64,000 bases of DNA from Rhyzopertha dominica (lineage: Eukaryota > Arthropoda > Insecta > Coleoptera > Bostrichidae). The DNA is taken from contig QCXZ01000137.1 in assembly GCA_025024175.1 (NCBI GenBank), positions 15,252,001 through 15,316,000 of the forward strand. Reading direction: 5' to 3'. This document shows positions 47,301-59,716 of this stretch, piece by piece; position 1 is the stretch's first letter; each line of letters opens with the position of its first letter. Made by a program: the position numbers and the translations under genes. The notes under the pieces were generated by a model that saw nothing but the letters and a program-made list of their open reading frames with translations, ran no database searches and was not told where the DNA came from.

Positions 47301-48744
47301 TATATTGCAAGGAAATTGTATCCACACTGGAGAATATTGTTCGCCAGAGCGGACCACCAAGAATTTACTACGAAGCCTGATAACGATGATACAGTGAACA
47401 ATATGATCAGGTGACCGGGAACTTCATTCACGATACCCAAACAATAATGCAATACAATGCCCTACTAGAAGGGTTCTTGTTATGAAGCGATCAAAGCTTA
47501 CAATGCCTGCCTAGACAATGCGAGGGTAAATCGTTAATGAACATTGATGCTTTAACTTGAAACAGTTTGTTAGTCTGTGAACCTATGAGCCTCTTCTGAA
47601 TATAATTGTTTACACATGATGTGATAATTTAAATTGCTGTTGACGTATCCGATCAATAAAAGGGAGGGTAATTTTTTTTTTGTTAAAATTCGATTATAAA
47701 ACAGTATCTATTTCTATTCATTGCCGTCTCACAAGATATTAGNAAATTTAAAANTGATTGGACCACGTTTAATGGGAGGCCTTGTGCATGAAGTTGTTTA
47801 AAATCAAATATTTCTTAGTGTGATATGAAAGCGCAATTGCTAAAGGTTATCAACGTAATTGTGAAAAGGGATTTAAAAGAAAGAAAAATCAGGGAAAGGC
47901 CTAAAGCTTGTTTTATAAAGCAGACAATATTTACAATTGGCCATTTAGGAATATGACATTGAATAAATGTTGAAATGAAAGATAATATCGTGGTTTCATT
48001 CTTTAACCATTTAACGGATACGAGTGAACATTTCCAGTGCAAATAAACAAAATTCCCATAATTTTTCCCTGAAATCAAATGGGTATCAGAATACCGCAGA
48101 GAATGTGTGTTTATTTGACAGATGATGTAAAGTATGGGCTTCATAGTGTTCCCACGAAGTTTGTGAATCACTGCCTGCATTCAGGTGAATTTCTCACCGA
48201 GCTCACTGAGTGTTTAACCCTAGTTGCTTAATAATATGCAGGGTGATTCACTAAGGGTACAGTACGGTTCTTCAAAACCCTTCACGGTATCGCTTCGAGG
48301 AAAAGTTTTTTGAACAAAAACGTACCAGAGAAATTTGATTCCTAAATTTCATGCTAGGAGGCGTATTTGACATCATGTTACAAATAAACGCAAATAAATT
48401 AAAAATTTGCCGATAAAATGTAGGTGAAAAATAGAATATTTAGAATCTCCATTTATATACCTAAAAGTTTTGTTAGAATGCTTTTTTCTGGTTGCCATGG
48501 TAACGTCACTACAAAGCAAAATAGCCTCGACACTTCTAGACGTTATAGCTTCTAAACGCCTCAACCAAATTTATAGAACTAGGACTCATTTTAGATGGAC
48601 TTTCAAGGAGATTAATATTAATGGCAAATTATACTTTTATCGATTTCTCAAAAATTTTAATTGAGACGATATAATTTTTTAAGGATCCTTAGGATTTGGA
48701 TCAGCTCGGACGTGTTTGTCGCGTTAGGTTTGTACTATATTACG
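44371..48744. other. Intronic sequence after the receptor exon
   Basis: Begins with the GTAAGT donor. No following receptor exon was found. Short frames occur, for example 62 codons at 46986-47174 (acidic, FDREDEEAEALGILEEDMKL), which looks like a transposon scrap but is not assignable. A 121-codon minus-strand frame at 47815-48180 has no motif. Three N bases at 47.2-47.8 kb. Confidence 0.4.
48491..48504. promoter_or_regulatory. RFX X-box-like palindrome
   Basis: GTTGCCATGGTAAC fits the RFX consensus GTNRCC-N(0-3)-RGYAAC exactly. RFX factors control ciliary and neuronal genes. It could equally belong to an unrecognised repeat. Confidence 0.25.
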
Positions 48745-48885
48745 AACTCCTTGTTCCTGCTGTGATGATGCCCCTTATAAGTGCTGGCGAAACGTCGACC
48801 TTATTCCAAAATCATAGGTGGTCTAACCCAAAATAGACTAAGATTTCAACCTTACACTGGCTGCGAAAACTCACGCTCATACAAA
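48745..48885 (+). mobile_element. Third copy of Penelope-type terminal repeat
   Basis: The block contains TGATGATGCCCCTTATAAGT, GGCGAAACGTCGACCTTATT, then a GGTCTAACCCAAAATAGACT stretch, and ends in a CTGGCTGCGAAAACTCACGC-like part, which parallels the extra left-end sequence of the insertion at 7217. The hammerhead-like core is altered (CTGTGATGA in place of CTGATGA) while GAAAC is kept. No RT is adjacent. Confidence 0.6.
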
Positions 48886-49100
48886 CGAATTAACAGTTTA
48901 TATGTTTCTGAGATATGACACAAAATTATGTTTCTTTTAAATAACAGTCATGGGTAGCTTTGACAGATACTGATTAGTTATTTTGCAAGCCTTCAGAGTA
49001 TATGTATATAGTTTGTTTATAAAATTATGAGAATCGGCTGGGATATTCAGTTTTTAAAATACCTGGTTGGCCATGATTAGCAAGAAACAATGGGTGCGTT
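48886..49100. other. Short non-coding stretch
   Basis: AT-rich, no supported feature. Confidence 0.5.
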
Positions 49101-49109
49101 CAGCAGATA

Positions 49110-50030
49110 GAAGCAAAGGAAAACTGTGGTCCCATAACTCCTGTAGAATCTTATATAAAAGGTAGTGGTAAGGCACTCGCCGTTTCTGAATAAACTGCCT
49201 GCAACTGCAAGAAAAGGATGGCGAAAGGCCTACACCGTCTTTTAAGAGGAAAAGAAGAAAGTCAAAAGCGATTGAATTAGGAATTCCCAACAAGATTTAA
49301 AGACAACAAATCTAAGAGCTGCACAAAGCCGATTTGCCAATATACATGAACTCCATAAACCCTTTTTTTGGAAGCAAGATTTTTTTACGATGAAGGTAAA
49401 ATCCGTAGGCTTCAAATACAAGAACTGTGCAACTGGCGATTTCTTTGGAAAAAGAAAATAAGAAATAAGAATCTACGGACGTTTAAAGAGCTAAAAGCAA
49501 ACAGTATATACAGCAGTTGTTTTCTTGGTGAAACTTGGATTCTTCCAAAAGGAGGAAACACATGGCTCAGTGCTTTCTTGTAAATTGTTACCACTACTGA
49601 AAGAACCGATAGCTATTTTTATGGAAAACATTTCGTATCACTCCGAACTGATTGAAAAAATTCTTCTTCAGGTTGGCTGAAAGAAAGGTGAAAGGTAGTC
49701 ACTACATTAATGCAAGGGAAACCATAGAACCTTTAGATATTGGTAATAGACTCAAAAATAAAAAAAGAGATACGTAATAAATTAATTGTGTGATATGTAT
49801 AAATATTAATACAATCTGCGTAGGCAATTGCTAAAATTTACTAAAACCAAAACATTGAACAGAACGGGTATGGTGAGGAGGCAGTAAAAGAAATGTGGAG
49901 GTATGCTTTTCCAAAACAACTACGCCCAAAATTTTGAGAAAATATGTCCACCAGTGTGAAAAGTTAGTAGAAGAAATACATTCTATATCTATAACGACAC
50001 TGACACATCCGATAATGAATAAGTATGTAT
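49110..50030 (+). pseudogene. Possible DDE transposase remnant
   Basis: Pieces in different plus-strand frames appear in a sensible order: HKPFFWKQDFF, VKSVGFKYKNCATGDFFGKR, KNLRTFKELKANSIYSSCFL then GETWI, and near 49910-49990 ILRKYVHQCEKLVEEIHSI. They resemble a transposase type common in insects with the order L-G-F-x-x-K-x-C, a helix, Y-x-D-E-T-W, and a C-terminal H-x-x-K-x-E-E helix. The Asp of D-E-T-W is Gly here. The match is loose, so this is a tentative call; no terminal repeats were found. Confidence 0.35.
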
Positions 50031-51813
50031 ATGATAAATTATTATGCTGTAAAAGATTATGTATAATAATTTGCATGAAATGCTTAAGGTAACTAACGTA
50101 TTTAAGTTGATAAGGATAATAAATGTGTCCGTCTAAATAGCTATTGCGGACTTTTTTTGGTAGATCCCAGCATGCATTGTTTTGTTTTTGGCATGAAAGC
50201 TACCACCAATTTACACAAAACCTTGGCAAATTATATACCTAACCCTTCTTCGTGAATCACTCTATCTATTGGTGAAAACCGCATGAAAATCCGTTCAGTA
50301 GTTTTTGAGTTTATCGCGAACAGACAGACAGACGCGGCGGATGACTTTTTTTATAATATGTAGTGATACGCGTTTACATGGAATATGTTTGAAGTTATTT
50401 GCACTTTAACTCAATTTTTGTTTATTTTCTGCTGTCGCCACGTTATAATGCTTGAACTTCATACACCATATGAATTAATTTAAGTTAAAAAGGGTGGTCC
50501 TTCGAAACATGATTGATGTGTTTTGTTATAAGCTACTGAAACGGGGACGCGTACCTTTTATGTTGCAGCTGAAAACTGTCAGGCCGGACCTGAAGCCCAG
50601 TATCGCTCAGGGAGTTCTCGAATACAAACTCCAGGAAAGCGTGCATTATGCGACGCGGTCGTGCTGAAATTGGTTTATGTTTGGGAATTGTGTAGGTCTC
50701 AAGGTGGCAGAGGGGCAGGCAGCGTTTTATTTTCGCTCGGTCGTTCGTATTTCGCACAAATACCTTCGCCAACACTTTTATCGGCAAAAAATACCGCCTC
50801 GATCTAGAGTCGTTTGCAAGAGGTCCACAATCCGCGTGACAACAAAAATCATAAATATGGAATAAGCGCGAGGAACTTCGGCAAAAATAGATTGCTTTTC
50901 GTTAGGCCGCGGGCAGAGGTGTGAAAGGTTAAAGGCAATGCAATGCTCGTCGTTCTGGAGACGCTGGGGATTTTTGATGGATGATTTCTTCGACAGATCT
51001 CGTAAATGTTCAATATAAAGGATGATATGTTATCTGATTCCCGGAAATTCTCAATGTGAAAACAAGAAAACCTTTTATATCTATGGCGTATTTTCGCATT
51101 ACTTAAACTTTGCATGCGATATATTCACCGGGGATCATATTTGTATTATAATAGAGAAGTTAGATAATATTTTGAAACGTGCTAGCTAAAATGAGTACCA
51201 AATTCGGAAGTTTATGCCGGAAGAAATAATTCAATCGATCCTGAATTAAGCTCAAAATAGAATTAGGAATTTGAATTAAGCCACGCCCCTAAAACAGGCT
51301 TTGACGTCACGTATCGAAACTGTATGGATCTCATAGATGTGGATAATCTTCTTTTTACAAAATGAGTGGACATCAATCGATGGGTACAAGAAAGGATTAA
51401 AGATAATTGATTTTGTAAATATTTTAATTAGAAATTATTTTCTTTGCATTAAGTTGTTTCATCTGCCATTGCAGATATTTATAACAACTTTTTACCATCA
51501 TATAAAATTCAGCAACGTTCCGGTAATACGAAGTATAATTTTACGAAAATAGGCTATAAGAAGAATATGGACCAAAGAAGTCGCAACTATCATCTAAACT
51601 ACTTAACTAACAGACTTTTAACTTCCGAAGCCTCCATTTCATCATTTTTTTAAACAACGCACCAATGTGTTAATAGACAATAACGGATACTTTTACAATA
51701 GAAATTAATTTTTTTTCGGCTTTCAACCTCACTCGTATTCAAACAACGACGAAACTCATCGTATGCTATAATTTGTAAATTCCGACACTTTTGACATTTC
51801 ATTCTTCGTTAAG
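50031..51813. other. Non-coding stretch with a complex block
   Basis: 50530-51000 is less AT-rich. A plus-strand frame after a TTGCAG acceptor-like site reads LKTVRPDLKPSIAQGVLEYK but meets a stop after about 32 codons without a donor, so I do not call it an exon. TGACGTCA recurs at 51302-51309. Otherwise nothing supported. Confidence 0.35.
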
Positions 51814-52745
51814 CTAGGATTACCTAATAGCTGATCATCAACAAGCGAATCTTGCATTTGGTGTAACTCAAGGCTCTAATCTAGGGCCTATACTTTTCTT
51901 AATTTATTTCAATGATGCTCTGTTTTTGTGTGATTGCTCGACATATGTATATGCTGACGATCTGAAGATTGCCAAACGCATTACTTCTATCGGTGACTGT
52001 TACGCACTGCAGCAAGATTTAGATAAGTTTTGGTGTTGGTGTGTTAAAAACAAACTGAAAATTAATATTGATAAATGTAACTCCATCACCTTTAGTAGGA
52101 AGATGAATAGGATTGAACATAAGTATTATATAAACGGGNCAGTGGTTGGCAAAGTTATGCAAATTAAGTATTTGGGTGTTATTATGGATAGCCAGCTTAC
52201 ATTCAGGCAGCATTACCAGCACATGTATACGCAATCCGCCAAAATGCTGGGTTTTATTTTTAGAAATATCAGAGAATCTAACAACACGGATGCCATTTTG
52301 GCTCTGTATTTCTCTTTAGTAAGATCAAAGCTAGAGTATTGTTCTGCAGCGTGCAGTCCGTTCTATGACTGTCATATTCTAATGATCGAGCGTATTTAGC
52401 GTAGGGTTTGTAGATATGCGTATTACATAAGATACCGACAATATCCAGAAAAAAAATCCTTCAGAACAATTACTGTTGGAATTTAATCTGCAAACTTTGA
52501 GTACTCGAAGAACCTTGGCTTCTTTAGCATTTTTGTTTAAACTTGTTCATGGTCAAATTGCGTCCAGTCTACTATATGAGGTTTGCTTTCATGTTCCACG
52601 CCTAAATTCCAGGAACTCATTCACTTTTAGTACTAAATATGCTAGAACTAATCATTTCTATAATTCACCTTTAAACAGTGCAATCCGAACATACAACTCC
52701 ATTTCCTCTTCTGTTAAGTTTAGATTACGGTCTGTTGGGTTCTAA
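51814..52745 (+). pseudogene. Non-LTR RT fragment with YADD box
   Basis: Open from about 51814: FGVTQGSNLGPILFLIYFND precedes the catalytic TYVYADDLKIAKRI, then QQDLDKFWCWCVKNKLKINI, KYLGVIMDSQLTFRQHYQHM, and LVRSKLEYCSAACSPF, ending at a stop at 52397-52399. After a frame change, 52463-52743 supplies the tail: RRTLASLAFLFKLVHGQIAS and NHFYNSPLNSAIRTYNSISS. The motif order is that of jockey/CR1-group RTs, with the catalytic Asp pair intact. The finger domain, endonuclease and ORF1 are missing, and one N is present, so it is a 5'-truncated dead copy. Confidence 0.8.
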
Positions 52746-52750
52746 TAATG

Positions 52751-52902
<152 letters not shown>

Positions 52903-53091
52903 TCCATCAGTTTAGTAGTATTGGGAGTTAGGTTTAACGTTCACTCCTCTGTATACCCTTCCTTTTTTCTAGCTAGTATATTTGCTTGTTTCCAGATTTG
53001 GTCTCATTCCCCGCGGTACTGCCTGCGCAGTCTTGTGCTAAATCAATCTTGGTCTTCATTTTAGTAACTTTTTTTCTCACTTGCAGTATAG
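52903..53091. other. Non-coding stretch
   Basis: No supported feature. Confidence 0.5.
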
Positions 53092-53364
53092 CTATCTACT
53101 AACGTCCAGGACTTCACCAATTTTCTCCAATTCAACATTACTTATTCGTGCTAAATCGAGAAAAGTGTCTCTGTACTTAATTAAAGAATCATCTGAATGA
53201 AATGAAATAATTTGACGCAAACATGAGAAGACTTGATCATAATCTTCGCACCTTCGGGATCTAAGCGTTATGGAATTGTTTTTCGCCGGTGTACTTCGGC
53301 TTCGAAATCTTTAACACTTTCAATTGCTTTGACTCAAATATGTTGAAATTTGCCATTGCAACTT
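53092..53364 (-). pseudogene. Unrecognised coding remnant
   Basis: On the minus strand MANFNIFESKQLKVLKISKP runs to a stop after about 31 codons, and a second frame continues RSRRCEDYDQVFSCLRQIIS and SLIKYRDTFLDLARISNVEL, ending EKIGEVLDVSR at a stop. The helical, charged composition looks like real protein, for example a capsid-like or host protein fragment, with one frame shift. I cannot name the family. Confidence 0.3.
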
Positions 53365-55689
53365 AAATATAGCGATTACAATACAGCATTAACCTTCTGA
53401 AACAAATCAATCACGTTAAGTTGAGAGTTTTACAAATCTAGCCTGAAGCTATTAAAATTATTATGAAAAATTATAATGACCATTATTAAAATAAATACAG
53501 TCGAAACCTAGCCTTGGCTAAAGAAACAGCAATAATCATTAGGGGCTTTGACGGAATGAATTCTTATTGTCCATCTGCAAATCAATACAATCTTGGAAGA
53601 TATTGTTGAAAATAATTTACTAAAACTAAATAAAAATATTTACCTAGAAATGCAGGCAACGCTTTTTTGTTTTTTAATTCGTTCTCTTGGATATGTTTGA
53701 ACTGAGCACATCGTTTTGGAACAATTAATCAGGTCCAGCTAGGCCGATAAAATTTTTCGATGGAATTTCCTTATGCCATAAGATTTAAGTTCTGCACATT
53801 AAAGTGCACAAACAGCATTCGAGGTTCAATTTCTTCCACTCGACTCTGCAATCCAGTCACACCAATCGAAACGTTTGCAGCACCATCAAAACCTTGCCCT
53901 CTGCAATTCTTGATTATTTTTCTAAACGGTTAAAAACATACATAACAGTCTTCACCAAAATGGACGCAGTCATGTCTGTGCTGAAATAGAAGCATAGTTA
54001 ACTTATCCATGTGTATGTTTCTTTTCCTCTTAATCACAAACACAAAAAAAAACATTAACGCTTACCAGATGAACCTTTTCACATTTTGAAATAACTTTCT
54101 AGCCTCGAAATCAGGGATGAGAAGTAGTAAGTAAGAATAAGTGAATTGCTTGTTTACTACAAGCAAATACAAGTGACTAAAAAATGGAGAGCGACCGAAC
54201 GTGTTGCATTACACTGTTGGTTTCTTTGTTTAGTTTAGAGCATGTATAATATGATGAGGAAGACGGCGATACCCTACAAAGCGGGAGAAAAAGCACGTAA
54301 AAGTTCTGTGTGTTGATCTTGTGTTGACACACAAGTTGCAATGCTTTCGCTGTCGGCCATAATTGTGAGCCGCATAAATAGGTCCTCCTTGACATTGCCA
54401 TTGTCATATGCTGTAACTTCCACGACTTATTAAGCTTGGAAACAGTCGCAAGCCTACTTAGGTTAATGCTTTCGCACTCCCAAATATTGTGCACTCCTGG
54501 CCTAGTTTCATCCTTTGTCATTGAGCCATCGGTGTACCATATGTCCCATCATTTTTCTAGAATGTTCTTATGAAATGGTTCTTCCTTCCCCTTTAGCGTT
54601 AAGTACCCCGAAGGGTTTCTCCTGCTATTTTTGTCGGACTATATGATCAGCATGCGACCAACAACAATTAAATATACCACGTTTAAGAAGCTTTTCTAAT
54701 ATGANACTGAATTTAACTGACCTACGACAAATTTACCGTGCAGTAATGGAAAGGAGCTTTCTAAATCGTGTTTCCGTTGTCAGGTAGCAGAATGAAACTA
54801 CAAATAAAAGCTGATGTGACAGTTATTTCATGTCACAAAAGAGCTTGAAAAGCCACTTACTGTATTCTGTTATAAGACCTCTTTGTTGCATTACTTTATT
54901 CCGCTCGCTGCACAATCCAGCTCTTGAAGACGTATCTATCTCATTTTACTTGACGCTGCATTCAGACAAGTACATCTTATTATTTCATTTTTCTTTACCT
55001 TGCGTAGGAGAAACATTCTCCATAGAGTAATAATAAACGAGCAGGCCTTAATAAAGCTTTCCATTATAACACTCTAAATACGTTAACATTCCGCCAAGGA
55101 TACATTGTCTGGCTTAATGAATTGATTGCAGTAGGAAAATAAAGAGCGACGTAAAACGTTAATTTTGCTGCTTCTCCACACAGAAACGTCGGCAGCATTA
55201 TTCCGCTCCCTGGAGGATGCATCATTGTTTATACTCTCTCGTCTTGCATTTTATGTACTCCCAGGCGTACTTACGGCATATTACGTATAAAATTTCGCAT
55301 CCCCTGGAGAGCAAATAAAATAATGCCTGCTGCCGACCCCGCCTTTGGGGCGAAAAGGGTAGTGCTGGGCAGAAATGTTGTTTCCGTGTGGCTGTCACGA
55401 GCGATATATTCCAGTAATTAAGACAAGAATAAAAAATAACGATGCTGGCTAATTAAAATGTCATCCATTAATATCTGTTTCACAAATGGATTTCAACCAA
55501 CGAGTTCATACGAAGTTTTGTTTTGAATTTGTAAATCTCCTTACGATACCCAGGCAATTACTGTTTAAAATTTCTTGATAAGATATCTGTCGTTAGACTC
55601 AAGAGTGTGTATAATGATTTAGTCAAAGACAAGTCTTAATTTGTAAGTCTGCTGTTACATTATAAATGTTGCATTCACATGTAGTTTTA
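53365..55689. other. Non-coding stretch with a complex block
   Basis: 55130-55400 is less AT-rich and repeat-free. A 114-codon minus-strand frame (54177-54521) matches nothing known to me. No other feature is supported. Confidence 0.35.
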
Positions 55690-55703
55690 ATTCCACTTGT
55701 AGT

Positions 55704-56320
55704 TTGGGTATGCAGCAAAGGATGGGCCGTAAAAAGCGAAGTCCGATTTTGGCCAACTTAGTTATGACCACCTTGATTAAATCTTCACTATCAAAACTTG
55801 AATTCCCAACACCCTTTCTTTTTCATTATGTGGATGATATACTATTAGCCTTACCTTATGATAGAACTCGGGTAGATACATACATTTTAACTCTCATCAC
55901 AACTTCTGAGCAAATTTTTTTTCATCATCTCTTTACTCCATGTCTACCTCATCAAATAGCAGGCTTGACTTACCTGAAACCAGTCCAGCTTCGAGCCAGT
56001 CCAAAGATATTATCTCTCGCTTGCCGATATTAATGGCCTGACCCAATAAGCTTCTTAATGTGTTTCATGAATTTCATAATCTAGAAATTGCCTGTTACAA
56101 CTTAAAAACTAATTGCAAACTCTAAATCGTAATGATAAATGCAATAAATGGGACATCGTTTTGATTTTGAAAACATTGATATCCTTGCCACTGAAACAAA
56201 TTACACAAACAGGCTTCCTTGAAATGTTATTTATTAATGAAAATGTGAACAATGTCAATACTAAAACAGACACCAATAATCTTAGCAATGCTTATAAATA
56301 CCTATTGCAGCTAGAAAAAA
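55704..56320 (+). pseudogene. Penelope-like element remnant (RT plus endonuclease tail)
   Basis: SPILANLVMTTLIKSSLSKL and FLFHYVDDILLALPYDRTRV give the active-site part of a Penelope-like RT, with Y-V-D-D intact at about 55827-55838. After a gap and frame changes, FDFENIDILATETNYTNRLP, EMLFINENVNNVNTKTD and LSNAYKYLL fit the part after the GIY-YIG nuclease core, normally written F-D-F-x-x-x-x-I-L-x-x-E-x-N-Y-x-x-R. The region between, including the GIY-YIG motif, is deleted. Dead copy, different from the one at 36.8 kb. Confidence 0.65.
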
Positions 56321-58450
56321 GTTTTCATGGGCAAGTGAATTCCAGTTCCTTGACTTCATCTCGGGTAAACTAGCATTTGAACACTGTACTTTATCTTTTT
56401 TTTGCTTATTTTGATGACTGTGGATATATAGACAGTTGGCTCCATGATGTGAGGTTAACCTAACCTTCTCTCGGCACCACGTTTGAATATGTGACATTTT
56501 TTTTAATTTGGGAGCCCCCTTGAAAAAAATTGTTTTTGAATAACATTTGTTTGTGCATCCAGTCAGGAGAATGCAGTGGTATCATCAATTGATGTGATTC
56601 TCACCACCATGTGTTTTTCGATTTTTTTTTCTAAATTTAGCGGTTGGCTATCAGTATTTACTGGCTGTAGATTTATGTGATTTTAAAAACTGTATTATTT
56701 TACAAGAAGTGGAATCAATAATTATCCGGCAAATTCTGCATTCGAGTGAAGTAGTTATAAGCATATATCCATGATTGCGCGAGAATATGGTAATACTAAG
56801 CTGATTTGAGCTGACCTAATGACTTAAAACACATATTACATGCTACAGTAAATATCATGTTAACGATCCAATTCGTCAAAGCCAATGCATCACAGCTATG
56901 ACTTTATTTTTCATAAAAAACATATAGCAAATTACTTAGAATTTGTACATAGGCTGGCAAACCAATTCCTTATTGCACGTATTGTTGATTTCAAAATTAT
57001 CCAAAAGGTACAGAAAATGTATATATATTTAAAATGCTAGCCATTGAAGCTGCTCACAAACACGTCTCTTTCTGATAAAGTCAACAAACCAAGTGAACAT
57101 TATCTTTATTTATAACAATAAAATATTACACTTGATATGTGCGATCAACTAAGAAACGTTTTGACTTATGTTTATAAAGATCCCATGATGCGAAAATCCA
57201 ATTAAATTTGAAAGAGAAAAGACTATTTACACCTAAAGTTTTTTAAGGTTACACCTCCTTATGAGTTATGACTAAATTTCGTGCTTTTACACTACATTTA
57301 CCAACTTGGAAAATACATACATCCGTTTACTAGTATTATCACTCTCACAATCAGTGTTCTAAGAAAAGACAGAGATTTACAGTTTATTAGTTTCAAAAAG
57401 TTCAACCTGTTTGTGCTGCATTATGTTTAAATGTGCTTTGTCTTCTAATAGCTGGATCATTTGCCTTCTTTAGGTAGGATAGTGTAAAGCTTGAGCGAAC
57501 ACAATAGTTGACTGTGTATTCTATCAATTTTGGTAGTTATTCTTCGATATATTCCGCGATATTCTTATGTGGTTGTGACCGTATTATGTTGCAATTCTCA
57601 AAATGCTTCAATATACGGTGAGTAGTTTAGCATGTCCGTTATACCAAGAAACTGCCCATTTCCTTGGAGAATCATAATTGCGAAAGGCGAACATGCATAC
57701 TATTTGCGATTTACTGTTAACCTTTAATTTATGATTTGTAAGAATAGTCACGGTGTCCTTTACGTACATCTGCAATGGCAACATGTTTCAAATGATATAT
57801 CGTATCCATACTTTTTTTTAAATAAGAATAATAAAAGACGTTATTTTAATTAAATAAACGAATATGAGTTTATATTATAAGTGTGGAAAATAAAAGTTTT
57901 TGCGGTGATATATCGTGATAGACCATGACAACAAAAATGCCTTAATTGTTTTCAGATAAATATAGATTTGATAAAAAAAAAAACACGCAATATTATGTCC
58001 TGGGACCGAGTCTGGGACTCTTAGCTTTATTCCCGAATGTGCAACCGCGTGGTATGCAAACTAGAATATCGGTTTCAATTTAAGCAATTAAAAGACTGAC
58101 GACGAGAAATGATTCTTTGACTTCTTGCACAGAAGGAAACGTTTTACATGTAAATGAAATGGTGTCTAGGAAATAGAATAAGATTGATCAATGGAAGCAG
58201 ACGATGTTCACTACAACAAATTTTGATATTAGACACAAATAAGAAGCCAGTGAATGCAAACTTTGGCAAAAATAACGTAGTACTTATTTCATGTACTGAT
58301 ATTTGTTTAATTACACTACTTTTATGTATATTAATTTACATATATCTTAAGAAGCAGTCAACCAAGAAGGAAGCCCTGTGGAACACCATATGAATATTTT
58401 TGAATATGTTGAGTTGATTCACAGATGCATTCATTGTGAAACATTCTGAA
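56321..58450. other. Non-coding stretch, no gene seen
   Basis: AT-rich; short frames only. Confidence 0.5.
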
Positions 58451-58680
58451 TCAATTAGGTAGCTTGGAAACAAGCTGATTGAACGTATGTGCTTTGTCTC
58501 ACTTGATTTATCAGATAACTCTGACAATCGTTTCGACCTGACGGTCATTCTCAAAGAGAAGTGTCAAAAGAACGTTGTTATCTTTTTGACAATGACCGTC
58601 AGGTCGAAACCATTATCTGATAAATCAAGTGCGACAAAGCACATACTTTCAGTCAGCTTGTTTCTAAGCTACCTAATTGA
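58451..58680. mobile_element. Fold-back element
   Basis: The left arm 58451-58549 and right arm 58591-58680 are reverse complements with few differences: both carry TCAATTAGGTAGCTT, GTATGTGCTTTGTC, CACTTGATTTATCAGATAA and TTTCGACCTGACGGTCATT. The left arm has about nine extra bases. The 41-base centre has its own GTCAAAA/TTTTTGAC pair. Typical MITE-like hairpin without coding capacity. Confidence 0.75.
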
Positions 58681-59716
58681 ATATTGTTGATCTGCATTTG
58701 GACTTGATTATTTTGCTGTTATTATGAATCCATCACACACATCAATCTATTTAACAAAATCCCATCACTAGCACGGGACCAGGCGTCATTAGATTGACCC
58801 GGCCCGTTTACGGTGCAAATAAAAGGCGAGCTGATCTCAACCTTTCGCGGGCGAACTCCATGCCGATGACAGCCATCAAGACCAAGATTTCACTTTATAA
58901 ACGCGCACGGCTTGTTTATGTATTAGCGGTGTAACGCCTTGCGGTCCAATTTCCGGTTGGAGATCGCGCTGTCGCCTCGTGGGTCCAAGGCTCTTTGTTA
59001 AGGAATCTGAGGCGTTGTTATCATAATTTGGCACAGACGGGGTGGCTGCTTACGGAAGCAGAAGAGCTGGTGACCTCAATTTTATATTCACATCAGCGTT
59101 TACCGAAGCTTTCGACGATTTGGTTCTGTAATGGCTTAGTTTGTTTTGTATATATTTCACTACTGTCGCTATGAGTGAAGTNTAGAGTAATAAGTAAAAA
59201 GCATACACCTTTACTGATATTTTCTTATATTTAAATCTAATGAGGATAGAAGTTAAAAAAATCTTATTATCTTAAGCGGCTGCAAATTTAATATAAACAT
59301 AACCTCCTAATCTTATATTTTTAAGTAAAATATACTATTACATTACGATAATTCTAGGTTTACCTAGTAATATGACTAAAACAGTATTATAATGAATAAA
59401 GAGGTTTAGTATTTATAATTATCCTTTATCGTATTTTTTTAATATGCCAAAAAATCCTTGAACATAAGAGCATTAGTTGAGGCTNAGTATTTATATCTCA
59501 GTTAGTTAGTCAAGTTAGTAAACTTGACGTCCAACAACAAATATGTACGATTTATCCACCTGCTTAATTTTANTGCCGAAAAAAGAACGTCAACCACTTT
59601 ATTCGTTATCAAACTTTCGTTACTGTTTCTTGTTCAACTTACACTATACTTTAATTATGTGTTGACACAAAAACAAAACACATTCCTTTCACCGATATAA
59701 AAACAGCAGCCAGAGC
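58681..59716. other. Non-coding stretch with a complex block
   Basis: 58740-59110 is among the least AT-rich parts of the window and has no repeat or long frame; a candidate for constrained intronic DNA. The remainder is AT-rich with three N bases. Confidence 0.35.

Noticed and set aside
47815..48180. 121-codon minus-strand frame
   Set aside because: Low-complexity hydrophobic composition, no motif and no supporting signals.
50533..50870. Possible second receptor exon or other gene in a GC-rich block
   Set aside because: The plus-strand frame after the acceptor-like site stops after about 32 codons with no donor and does not resemble the GABA-B receptor; the minus-strand frame has no motif.
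55719..55740. AAGGATGGGCCGTA matching the possible MITE ends at 33175 and 33569
   Set aside because: Here the word lies inside Penelope RT coding sequence, so the match is probably coincidence.
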